A stretch of DNA of 9,966 nt from JAVVFH01 sp032250585 (GCA_032250585.1 JAVVFH010000126.1:1-9966), one strand, 5' to 3'. Shown: positions 1-6,350, counted from the stretch's first letter. The notes: a model not told the origin generated them from the sequence alone. Program-made: numbers and translations.

Positions 1-255
1 GAATCGAGCCGTACTGGGTCCACTGGCGCCGGGTCCATTGGTTTGGGCCGGTCAACCACAGAATGCATCAGCCGCGGGGTGCTGTCCGCCCAACTGGGCG
101 CCTTCGAGCTGTTCCGGCAGAACCTGCGCGGCGAGTTGCGCGCCGAGCCGAAAATCGTCATCGCCGGCGGCGCAGCGAACATGCTGCGCGATTACCTGCC
201 CGCCGGCCACATCCACGATCCGCTGCTGGTGTTCCGCGGCATGCTCACGGCCTGA
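1..255 (+). CDS. coaX: Type III pantothenate kinase, C-terminal part (5' end outside window)
   Basis: CoaX phosphorylates pantothenate with ATP, the first committed step of coenzyme A synthesis, in the cytoplasm. The frame is open from base 1 and ends at TGA 253-255, giving 84 residues of a family usually near 250, so about the last third is visible. What is seen matches the family's C-terminal lobe: a GRSTTECISRG segment that normally precedes the last helices, then KIVIAGGAANMLRDYL with the family's double glycine, and the closing DPLLVFRGML, which corresponds to the family's 'pdLvLkGL' ending. An internal ATG at 43 opens the same frame but is not the start, since the homology continues upstream of it. 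In many gammaproteobacteria birA precedes coaX, but that lies outside the window. A tRNA gene follows after 57 bases. I am fairly sure of the family from the tail motifs. Confidence 0.85.
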   Translation, partial: ESSRTGSTGAGSIGLGRSTTECISRGVLSAQLGAFELFRQNLRGELRAEPKIVIAGGAANMLRDYLPAGHIHDPLLVFRGMLTA

Positions 256-280
256 GCATCGCAGTTCGCTATTGCGCCCA

Positions 281-286
281 TATGAT
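281..286 (+). promoter_or_regulatory. Possible -10 element for the tRNA gene
   Basis: TATGAT differs from the consensus TATAAT at one position and lies in a short AT-rich patch about 27 bases before the tRNA, inside the 57-base gap after coaX. No convincing -35 hexamer is found 16-18 bases upstream, and the tRNA could instead be read through from coaX. This is a weak call. Confidence 0.3.
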
Positions 287-312
287 TTAAAATAGCAACC
301 ACCACCTGCCGT

Positions 313-388
313 GCCGGTATAGCTCAGTTGGTAGAGCAATTGATTTGTAATCAATAGGTCCCGGGTTCGAATCCTGGTGCCGGCACCA
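313..388 (+). tRNA. thrU: tRNA-Thr (anticodon TGT)
   Basis: A full cloverleaf of 76 bases can be folded. The acceptor stem GCCGGTA/TGCCGGC has 7 pairs, one of them G-T. The D arm is GCTC/GAGC around AGTTGGTA, and the anticodon stem is ATTGA/TCAAT. The seven-base loop TTTGTAA carries anticodon TGT at 346-348. The T arm is CCGGG/CCTGG with loop TTCGAAT, and the discriminator is A. The CCA end is encoded (386-388). The sequence is close to E. coli tRNA-Thr(UGU), the first tRNA of the thrU-tyrU-glyT-thrT-tufB cluster downstream of the pantothenate kinase gene. It reads ACA codons, and ACG by wobble. The expected Tyr, Gly and second Thr tRNAs and tuf do not follow here. The symbol rests on sequence and on the upstream kinase gene. 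Confidence 0.97.
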
Positions 389-582
389 ATTCTAATTCGG
401 TATTTTGGTCCTGAGCGCCTTGTCCACACAGGTCAACGCCAGGCCTGTGATGTCGAGAGACTGGCTTATATGACCCGGTTCGTTGAACTCCATCCAGGAA
501 TTAATGCTGGGACTTGGTTTGCCGCCTTCGGAATATTTTGAGCGGCGACTTGTCTGCAAACACATTCATGCACCACTACGAC
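389..582. other. Gap between tRNA-Thr and the peroxidase-like gene
   Basis: No gene, terminator or repeat can be supported here. The same frame as the downstream gene is open back to a TTG at 483 and has an ATG at 504, but neither has a well-spaced ribosome binding site. The translated stretch before residue 594 does not resemble the family. A small palindrome CAGCCTG-like (CAGGCCTG, 440-447) looks coincidental. Base composition already drops here relative to coaX. Confidence 0.5.
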
Positions 583-587
583 AGGAA
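583..587 (+). promoter_or_regulatory. Ribosome binding site that decides the peroxidase-like start
   Basis: AGGAA lies six bases before ATG 594. It is the only Shine-Dalgarno-like sequence with good spacing among the candidate starts of this frame: TTG 483 has none, and ATG 504 has an AGGAA only three bases away. Confidence 0.6.
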
Positions 588-593
588 CTCCTT

Positions 594-1187
594 ATGGCAC
601 ATATGCAACCGTTGGAGCTTGAACAAATCGAAGATAAAGAATTACTTGACATGCTGGCGCATTATCAAAAAACGCGCGGCTTTATTCCGAACAGTGTCAA
701 GACCATGTCACGCCGACCGGATATCGCAAAACGGTTTGCCGCGTTAAACCAGACCATTCTTTATGAAGGCACGGTTTCCGAAGAATTAAAAATGCTGATT
801 AGCCTGGTGTCGAGCGTAGCGGCGGGATGCCGTTATTGTCAGTCGCATATGGCCAATCTTGCCAGCATTTATAAGTCCTCCGACCAGAAAATCGCTGCTG
901 TCTGGGAATTCGAAACCAGTGACCTGTTTTCTGACGCTGAGCGCGCCGCTTTGCGGCTTGCACTGCATGCCGGCTATCTGCCAAACGAAGCAACAGAAGA
1001 GGACTTCGACGAACTATACAGGCATTTCGATGAAGGGCAGGTTGTCGAGATAGTCGCCGCCATTGCGCTGTTCGGCTACCTTAACCGCTGGAACGATACC
1101 ATGGCAACACAGCTTGAGGAGTACCCGGCAAAGGTTGCAGAGCGCACTATCAGCTCCCGGGGCTGGGAAGCCGGAAAACACTGCTGA
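594..1187 (+). CDS. AhpD-like / carboxymuconolactone decarboxylase family protein (peroxidase-related)
   Basis: The predicted product is 197 aa, cytoplasmic and all-helical. It belongs to the CMD/AhpD-like fold, whose members are alkylhydroperoxidases or decarboxylases working through a CxxC pair. The key signature is visible: SSVAAGCRYCQSHMA, with Cys79, Cys82 and His85, preceded by the family's Glu (E63/E64 in VSEELK). The second half carries FSDAERAALRLAL, then IALFGYLNRWNDTMA and a C-terminal GW.AGKH ending, all typical of the roughly 190-residue 'peroxidase-related' subfamily. ATG 594 is chosen over the longer TTG 483 (234 aa) because of the AGGAA site and because the family usually begins near this point. 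GC in sampled lines is about 42-52%, against 60-67% in the flanking genes, which hints at acquisition by transfer. It converges on the sulfotransferase gene with a 44-base gap. The substrate is not predictable, so no specific gene symbol is given. Confidence 0.88.
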   Translation: MAHMQPLELEQIEDKELLDMLAHYQKTRGFIPNSVKTMSRRPDIAKRFAALNQTILYEGTVSEELKMLISLVSSVAAGCRYCQSHMANLASIYKSSDQKIAAVWEFETSDLFSDAERAALRLALHAGYLPNEATEEDFDELYRHFDEGQVVEIVAAIALFGYLNRWNDTMATQLEEYPAKVAERTISSRGWEAGKHC

Positions 1188-1231
1188 AGCCGTCACCTTT
1201 TCCGCGTCCATCAGCATTTGAATCATAGCGC

Positions 1232-3262
1232 TCAGCCGATGCCGAAGCGTTCGCGGACATCGGGCCCGAGCGTCTCTTTCAGCGGGCCGAGCCAGGGTTC
1301 GTAATGACGCCACTGCTCCAGGCCGCTGCGGTAGATGGGCTGCCTGACCTGCTCGGAACTCGGCGTCCGGATGCTTCGCTGCGTGCGGTGGAATTCGAGG
1401 CAGGCTTCTTCGAAAGGCAGGCCGCAGAAATCGAGTATGCGCCGCACCTGGGTCTCGAGGTTGGTAACCACGTCCTCGTGCATCACGCGCAGCACGAAAC
1501 CGGGCAGCACCTCGTCCCAGTGATCCATCAGCCGCAGGTAATCGCGGTAGTAGCGGCCCATTGCCTCGAGGCCATAGCTGAAGTCCTGCCCCTCACCGAA
1601 CAGCTGCTTGAAGCCGCTGAAGCAGCACGCCATGGGGTGGCGGCGCGCGTCTATGATTTTCGCGCGCGGCAGAATCAGGCGGATCAGGCCGATGTGCAGG
1701 AAGTTGTTGGGCATCTTGTCGATGAAATACGGTGCAGCGCCACGGTAGACCCGGGTGTCGGCGATGAACTTTTTGCCGAAGCGGCGGAAATAGCTGTCCT
1801 CGAGCTCCCACAGTATCGCCGGATACCGTGACTCATCGCCGGCACTGCGGCCCCGCAGGCGTTGCGCCAGCGCGAGGACGTTATGCAGTTCCATGGTGCC
1901 GTCCACCTGCGAGTGTGAGGCGAGGATTTGTTCCAGCAGCGTGGAGCCGGCCCGCGGCAGGCCGACGATAAAGATGGGGTCCGGGCTGTCCAGGCCAAGC
2001 TCTCCTCGCGCCGCGAAGAGTTCCCGCGTGCAGCTGTCAACCTGGGCCTGGACCATCTCCGATGTCTTGTCCGGATCGTAGCCCGAGCGTTCTTTTTTCA
2101 GCGCGTTGCCGCGCTTGTAATAGCGGAAGGAAGCCTCGTAGTCACCGCGGTCCTCGAGCGCCTTGCCGGCGGCGAAGCACAGGTGCACCCGGTCGTCGAC
2201 GGCGACGCCCCGGGCCGCTTCCTGGTCCTGCATTTGCCGGATTTCATCGTCGCTGAAGCGGTAGGTCTTGGTATTGGCCAGGCTCCAGAACGCATCGCCG
2301 TAAGCGGGCCGCAGCCGGTAGGCTTCGCGGTAGGCGGCGATCGCTTCGTCGAGATCGCCCCGGGCTTTAAGCGCGTGCCCCAGCATGATGTACACGCCGG
2401 CCTTGTTCGTTGTCCGGCCGAGACATTCGCGGTACAGCGCAATCCCCTCGTCGAGGCGGCCGAGGCCGGTCAATGCACTGGCCATGGCCAGGCGGTGGAC
2501 CGGGTTGTCGGGTTGCGCCTCGCTGAGGATCCGCGCCTGCTCAAGCGCTTGGTCGAACCTGCTTTTGCGGTTCAGAATCCTGAGGTAGTCGGCCCGCGCC
2601 CGCAGGTTGTCCGGGGCCAGCTCGACACAGCTTTCCAGCAAAAATTCGGCGTCGTCGAGAACCCGCAGCCGGACCCCCAACTCCGCCAGCAGGCGCATGC
2701 CCTCGATGTGATGGGGGTTTTCCTGCAGGAAGCGACGGCACAGCTGTTCCGCCTTGTACAGCTTGCCTTCGTGCAGCAGATCCGTGACGTGCAGAAGATC
2801 CCGGGGCAGGGATTTCAGGAAGGTAAGCTGTTCCTGCACGACCTGCGCGCGCTCCTCGCGCCCGGCATGCCGGTAGAGGTTGCCGAGTGCCTTCCAGCTC
2901 GCGATCAGGCCCGGGTTGAGCTCCACGGCTTTCCAGAACGCCCCGGCCGCCTCGGATGGCCTGTTCATGCTCAGTAAGCTATGGCCTTGCTCCTGCCAGG
3001 CGCGACCGTAATCCGGCTTGATCGCCAACAGCTCGTCCGTGGCGCGCAAGGCACCCTTGTAGTCCTTGCGAAACCGGCGGGCGACGGCCAGGGCATAACG
3101 CGCTTCCACTTCTTCAAGTGTTTCGAGCGGGCGTTCGAGCAAGTCGACAAGCAAGCGCTCGGCGTCAGCGAAGCGGGCGGTCCGGATCAGTTTTTTCGCG
3201 TGTGCGAGGGCATCCGCCGCACCCGGTTGCGGGGATTTCTCCACTGCCTCGCCAGCGCTCAC
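1232..3262 (-). CDS. TPR-repeat sulfotransferase
   Basis: This protein of 676 aa is predicted to transfer a sulfuryl group from PAPS to an unknown acceptor. Residues about 20-390 are degenerate tetratricopeptide repeats; the clearest lie at 87-118, 291-330 (YIMLGHALKARGDLDEAIAA) and 360-390. Such repeats typically bind a protein or peptide partner. The C-terminal sulfotransferase domain starts at about 427. FIVGLPRAGSTLLEQILASH (431-450) is the 5'-phosphosulfate loop, DARRHPMACCFSGFKQLF (538-555) is the 3'-phosphate site, and RVMHEDVV (592-599) is the usual 'YEDLV'-type strand. No signal peptide or membrane segment is seen, so it should be cytoplasmic, where PAPS is. The start is GTG 3262; the only stop-free extension upstream (to a stop near 3302) contains no ATG, and there is no clear Shine-Dalgarno site. 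It lies 106 bases downstream of the TonB-dependent receptor on the same strand, so cotranscription is likely. The domain call is firm; the acceptor is unknown. Confidence 0.92.
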   Translation of the reverse strand: MSAGEAVEKSPQPGAADALAHAKKLIRTARFADAERLLVDLLERPLETLEEVEARYALAVARRFRKDYKGALRATDELLAIKPDYGRAWQEQGHSLLSMNRPSEAAGAFWKAVELNPGLIASWKALGNLYRHAGREERAQVVQEQLTFLKSLPRDLLHVTDLLHEGKLYKAEQLCRRFLQENPHHIEGMRLLAELGVRLRVLDDAEFLLESCVELAPDNLRARADYLRILNRKSRFDQALEQARILSEAQPDNPVHRLAMASALTGLGRLDEGIALYRECLGRTTNKAGVYIMLGHALKARGDLDEAIAAYREAYRLRPAYGDAFWSLANTKTYRFSDDEIRQMQDQEAARGVAVDDRVHLCFAAGKALEDRGDYEASFRYYKRGNALKKERSGYDPDKTSEMVQAQVDSCTRELFAARGELGLDSPDPIFIVGLPRAGSTLLEQILASHSQVDGTMELHNVLALAQRLRGRSAGDESRYPAILWELEDSYFRRFGKKFIADTRVYRGAAPYFIDKMPNNFLHIGLIRLILPRAKIIDARRHPMACCFSGFKQLFGEGQDFSYGLEAMGRYYRDYLRLMDHWDEVLPGFVLRVMHEDVVTNLETQVRRILDFCGLPFEEACLEFHRTQRSIRTPSSEQVRQPIYRSGLEQWRHYEPWLGPLKETLGPDVRERFGIG

Positions 3263-3322
3263 GCTACCGCACCGTGCCGCATTGCATTCATCGGGTCGCT
3301 GTTTTCAACTCCGCCAATGCAA

Positions 3323-3352
3323 GAGTGCAAGCCCGCGCACGGACTTGCACTC
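3323..3352 (-). repeat. Intercistronic inverted repeat (hairpin) between receptor and sulfotransferase genes
   Basis: GAGTGCAAG (3323-3331) and CTTGCACTC (3344-3352) form a perfect 9-bp stem around a 12-base loop. Past one mismatch, two more C-G pairs close the loop further. It begins 17 bases past the receptor stop codon on the - strand. No T-run follows it in either direction, so it is not a classic intrinsic terminator. It may stabilise the upstream mRNA, mark a processing point or weaken read-through. A further TGCAAG copy at 3318-3323 abuts the stem. Confidence 0.55.
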
Positions 3353-3368
3353 CTCTTTACGCGCCCTT

Positions 3369-6068
3369 TTACAGAAAATCGTAGGACAGGCGCAGGCCGA
3401 TGGTCCGCGGGCGATTCGTCACCACGTGGGGCGTGAACTGTTGCGTGTCGATATACACCGGCGCGTTCTCGTCGAAGGCGTTGTCGATGAACAGTTCAGC
3501 CTGCCATTCGTCCTTGGTCAGGCCGAAGGCCAGGTTCACCACCACGTAGTCTTCCTGCACGTAACGACCGCCGGGCAGATCCGGCCGACCGAGGAGCTCG
3601 GTGCCCGGGGCGGCGCCGAGAAAGGCATCCGCCTCGCGCCTGATCTCGAGGCCCGAGCCGGAGACCTGGTAGACCCGCTGCATCGTGTCTTCCACCACGA
3701 AGGCGTCCATCTTGATGCCGACCAGGCTTTCGCCCGTGTAGGCCAGTCCACCCGTCACATATCCTCTCAGGCCATCGATTTTGCCGAAGTTCGGTATGTC
3801 GAAGTCATAACGGGCCCGGATGTTGCCGGAGAAGTCTGCTGCGAAAGGCAACTCGCTGCCGACAGGCGCCGCAATGCCGATGAGTTCAGGGTTGAGCGAG
3901 GTGAGTTCGGTATCCAGCAGACTGAATGCGCCGCTGATCGTGAGATTGTTTGTCGGGACCCAGACAAAGTCGCCATCGGCACCCAGTATCTCCGCATCGC
4001 CCACGTTATCGGCGAACCACAGGAAGTTGATGTTCGTCGGATCGAAACGGGAGGTTTGCAGATCCGAGATCTCTGAATAAAAAGCGGTGACATTGAGGCG
4101 CAGCGAATTATCGAAGAAATCGCCCTTGAAGCCGAGTTCCCAGTTATCCAGGTCGTCCGTTTGTGAAAAGACCGGAATCCGGAAACCCTCGAATGCGCCG
4201 GTCTGGTTATTTGCCAGGCCGCCACCGACGCGGTTGGTCACCGGCGGGCGGAAACCCTGGGAGAAGGTGCCGAACACCATCAGCTGATCGTTGACCCGCC
4301 AGTCGAGGGAGACACGGAATATGACGTCGTCCTGGGTCAGGACACCGTTGTCGTCGAGGTTGTTGACGTCGAGCTGACCGCTCTGGATTGCAGCCAGTAG
4401 GGCACCGCCTTCGGCGTCGCCGAAGAAGTCCCTCAGCGCCGCCTCCGTGCCAGTGCCGAGCGCGCGCAGGCGTTCGGTGACGTTGACCGTGGTGGTCGCC
4501 CCCTTGTACTCGTCGTCGATCTCGTACCAGCGCGCGCCGAATGCGGCGGTGATGCGGTCCGTGAGGTCGAATTCGACCTGCCCGAATACGGCAATCTGCT
4601 CGGTCGTGCGAGTCACGTCGTTGACGAAGCTGATCTCGGGCGGGAAGGGTCCGCCATCGGTGCGGGTGCCTTCCGTACCCGGGGGTCCTGCCAGCGTGCG
4701 TGCCAGGTCGGAGAAGAAGGGGCTGGCCGTAGAGGCGATCTTGAACAGGCCGGTGCTGGCGAGTTCCTGGTCGTCGTAGAACACGCCCGCGGTCACGCGC
4801 CAACGGTTGTCGCTCGGGGTGCTGAAGCGGATCTCGTGGGTCCAGCGGGTGTTCTCGGTATCCTCTTTGTAGAATTTCTGCGGGTTGAAGCATTCCGAGT
4901 ACGTGCCGTCGCCCGGGTAGCACACGTAGTAGGCGGAAAACAGGCCGCCGTTGGTGTAGAAGGTGTAGTCGATGGTGGAGTCCACATTCCGGTCGAGATA
5001 ACCGCCGGTGTAAACGACATCCAGCATTGCCAGGCGGCCGTTCAGGGTCCAGGTGGTGAGGCCGAAGTCGTCCTCGTTTTCGTCCGGTGCGAAACGGTTC
5101 ACCGAGCTTTCACCTTCCAGGTTGGGGTCGTAGGCCCAGACGCCTTCGGTGTCCAGCGTCTGCTCGGTGTGCTGGATGAGCAGGTCCCACTGGTCGTTGA
5201 TCAGCCAGGACAGACTGAAGCGCCCGCCCGTGTAGGTGGCGTCGTTGAAATCCTCTTCCACCAACTGGTCGTTGCGGGGTACCGGGATCGTCATGTTTTC
5301 GGGATCCGGCAGCGGACCGCCGGAAATGCGGTCGATAACGACGGTGCTGCCATTCCAGCCGCCGTTGTCCGGATCGTTCAGAATGTTGTCGATCCAGCCG
5401 CCCTGATTGTCATTGTAGGCTGCTATGCGCACCGCCACCTTGTCGGTGATGGGGAGGTTGAAATAACCCTCCACCGAGTTGCTCAGCTCGCCGCCCTTGG
5501 TGCTCGAAATACTTGCATCGAAGCCGGCCTGGAATGCGGAGTGGTCGGGTTTGTTCGTGATCAACCGCACCGTGCCTGCCTGGGAACTGGCGCCGAACAG
5601 GGTGCCCTGCGGTCCCGGCAGAACCTCGACCCGCTCCAGGTCCGTTACGTAGACATCGAGGTTGCGGCCCTGCAGGGCCACGGGTTGCTCGTCCAGATAG
5701 AGCGCGACGGAAGGTTGTAAACCCTGCACGGAGGACAGAGTGAGGATGGTCTGCGATGTCGCGGCCCCGCGGATGAAGATCTCATTCTGACCGGGGCCGG
5801 TGCCCTGGCTGACGACGTTCGGCAGGTACATGACATAATCCTGGAAACTGCCGATACGGAGCTCTTCCAGGCTGTTGCCCTGCAGCGCGCTGACAGCGAC
5901 GGGCACATCCTGCATCGATTCCTGGCGCTTGGTTGCCGTCACGATGATTTCTTCGATCATCCGTTTGCCGGCAGCGGGCGGTGTGTCCTGAGCCTGTACG
6001 GCCGTGCTGCCGGTGCCGGCGGCCAGTGCGGTTGCAATCGCGGCGCTGAGCTTGGTACGTGTTTTCAT
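3369..6068 (-). CDS. TonB-dependent outer-membrane receptor
   Basis: This receptor of 899 aa imports an unidentified ligand across the outer membrane using TonB/ExbBD energy. Residues 1-27 form a signal peptide (MKTRTKLSAAIATALAAG...AVQAQ, cut before DTPP). The TonB box EEIIVTATKR is at 39-48. The plug domain is about 51-173 and includes PNVVSQGTGPGQNEIFIRG and RVEVLPGPQGTLFGASSQAG, followed by VRLITNKP. A long beta-barrel follows and ends in RPRTIGLRLSYDFL, a normal barrel terminus. No N-terminal STN domain is present, so sigma/anti-sigma signalling is unlikely. A cysteine pair (C383, C393) lies in a probable external loop. The frame is open to an ATG at 6302, but start 6068 is chosen because it gives the signal peptide and has AAAGGA six bases upstream. 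The TPR-sulfotransferase follows on the same strand. The ligand cannot be read from sequence; siderophores, other metal complexes or polymers are all possible. Confidence 0.95.
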   Translation of the reverse strand: MKTRTKLSAAIATALAAGTGSTAVQAQDTPPAAGKRMIEEIIVTATKRQESMQDVPVAVSALQGNSLEELRIGSFQDYVMYLPNVVSQGTGPGQNEIFIRGAATSQTILTLSSVQGLQPSVALYLDEQPVALQGRNLDVYVTDLERVEVLPGPQGTLFGASSQAGTVRLITNKPDHSAFQAGFDASISSTKGGELSNSVEGYFNLPITDKVAVRIAAYNDNQGGWIDNILNDPDNGGWNGSTVVIDRISGGPLPDPENMTIPVPRNDQLVEEDFNDATYTGGRFSLSWLINDQWDLLIQHTEQTLDTEGVWAYDPNLEGESSVNRFAPDENEDDFGLTTWTLNGRLAMLDVVYTGGYLDRNVDSTIDYTFYTNGGLFSAYYVCYPGDGTYSECFNPQKFYKEDTENTRWTHEIRFSTPSDNRWRVTAGVFYDDQELASTGLFKIASTASPFFSDLARTLAGPPGTEGTRTDGGPFPPEISFVNDVTRTTEQIAVFGQVEFDLTDRITAAFGARWYEIDDEYKGATTTVNVTERLRALGTGTEAALRDFFGDAEGGALLAAIQSGQLDVNNLDDNGVLTQDDVIFRVSLDWRVNDQLMVFGTFSQGFRPPVTNRVGGGLANNQTGAFEGFRIPVFSQTDDLDNWELGFKGDFFDNSLRLNVTAFYSEISDLQTSRFDPTNINFLWFADNVGDAEILGADGDFVWVPTNNLTISGAFSLLDTELTSLNPELIGIAAPVGSELPFAADFSGNIRARYDFDIPNFGKIDGLRGYVTGGLAYTGESLVGIKMDAFVVEDTMQRVYQVSGSGLEIRREADAFLGAAPGTELLGRPDLPGGRYVQEDYVVVNLAFGLTKDEWQAELFIDNAFDENAPVYIDTQQFTPHVVTNRPRTIGLRLSYDFL

Positions 6069-6074
6069 GTGCTG

Positions 6075-6080
6075 TCCTTT
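6075..6080 (-). promoter_or_regulatory. Ribosome binding site fixing the receptor start
   Basis: On the - strand AAAGGA stands six bases before ATG 6068, separated by CAGCAC, and is itself preceded by another AGGA. This, together with the signal peptide that begins at 6068, rules out the 78-codon longer reading from 6302. Confidence 0.75.
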
Positions 6081-6107
6081 CCTGTTTTTTTTTGACGTTG
6101 TGCTGCG

Positions 6108-6144
6108 GGCTCGGGTTATGGATGACGTGCTGCCATAACGAGCC
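6108..6144 (-). promoter_or_regulatory. Stem-loop B in the receptor leader
   Basis: GTTATGG (6115-6121) pairs perfectly with CCATAAC (6133-6139) across an 11-base loop. The stem continues through a two-base bulge with GGCTC (6108-6112) and GAGCC (6140-6144), giving 12 pairs. It ends about 40 bases before the receptor start codon. No T-run follows on the - strand, so it is not a terminator. It could be an RNA leader structure or an operator dyad. No known riboswitch signature was recognised. Confidence 0.55.
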
Positions 6145-6150
6145 TTCGAG

Positions 6151-6184
6151 GCGGTCAGTTTCGTTGCGGCAAGCAACTGACCGC
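6151..6184 (-). promoter_or_regulatory. Stem-loop A in the receptor leader
   Basis: GCGGTCAGTT (6151-6160) and AACTGACCGC (6175-6184) are perfect 10-base inverted repeats around a 14-base loop. It lies six bases from stem-loop B and about 83 bases before the receptor ATG. An AT-rich patch further upstream (6230-6257, containing TATATATT on the - strand) is the most promoter-like sequence, which would put both stems inside the 5' untranslated region. No good -35 hexamer was found at normal spacing, so the promoter itself is not called. Confidence 0.55.
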
Positions 6185-6249
6185 AAAGCGCATGCATGAA
6201 GAGAGGCCCCGCTGCACGTGGGAACGCTTCTTCAATTAAGTTGATGTGA

Positions 6250-6255
6250 AATATA
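6250..6255 (-). promoter_or_regulatory. Possible -10 element for the receptor gene
   Basis: On the - strand TATATT matches five of six consensus positions and sits in the only AT-rich stretch of the 282-base gap. The nearest -35-like word (TTGCAA, 6278-6283) is 22 bases away, which is too far for a standard sigma-70 promoter. An activator-dependent promoter or a different sigma factor is possible. Confidence 0.25.
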
Positions 6256-6311
6256 TACTGCCTCGCCTCGCCGCCGATTGCAAAGTGGGTTAAGGCCGAC
6301 ATGGCCTCTGG

Positions 6312-6346
6312 CGTGCCGGCCCGGCTGTCAGTAACGGCCCGGCACG
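6312..6346 (-). terminator. GC-rich hairpin just after trkH, terminator-like without a U-tract
   Basis: CGTGCCGG (6312-6319) pairs with CCGGCACG (6339-6346), 8 bp. After one C-C mismatch, CCG (6321-6323) pairs with CGG (6335-6337), leaving an 11-base loop. It starts four bases past the trkH stop (6351-6353) on the - strand. The sequence after the stem is mixed (GCCAGAGGCC) rather than U-rich, so an intrinsic terminator is only a partial fit. A pause site or 3'-end stabiliser is equally possible. Confidence 0.45.
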
Positions 6347-6350
6347 GCGG

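Noticed and set aside
313..388. tRNA 3' end as a proven attachment site
   Set aside because: No second copy of the tRNA 3' sequence and no integrase were found in the window; kept only as a hypothesis.
52..429. 125-codon frame on the - strand across the tRNA and coaX end
   Set aside because: Its N-terminal part is the antisense translation of tRNA-Thr (RIRTRDLLITNQLLYQLSY), a well-known spurious protein in databases; the rest is antisense to coaX.
440..447. Palindrome CAGGCCTG after the tRNA
   Set aside because: Eight bases, no associated T-run or partner site; expected by chance in GC-rich DNA.
483..593. 37-codon extension of the peroxidase-like gene to TTG 483
   Set aside because: No ribosome binding site, rare start codon, and the added residues do not resemble the family; ATG 594 has AGGAA at good spacing.
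1928..2977. 349-codon + strand frame opposite the sulfotransferase
   Set aside because: Antisense shadow in GC-rich DNA; the - strand product has full domain motifs and this one has none.
4836..5720. 294-codon + strand frame opposite the TonB receptor
   Set aside because: Antisense shadow with no recognisable domain and no ribosome binding site context.
6069..6300. Cobalamin or other known riboswitch before the TonB receptor
   Set aside because: No B12-box-like or other known conserved riboswitch sequence was recognised in the leader, despite the two stem-loops.
6069..6302. 78-codon N-terminal extension of the TonB receptor to ATG 6302
   Set aside because: The signal peptide begins at 6068 with a good ribosome binding site, and the upstream part contains two hairpins and the likely promoter patch.
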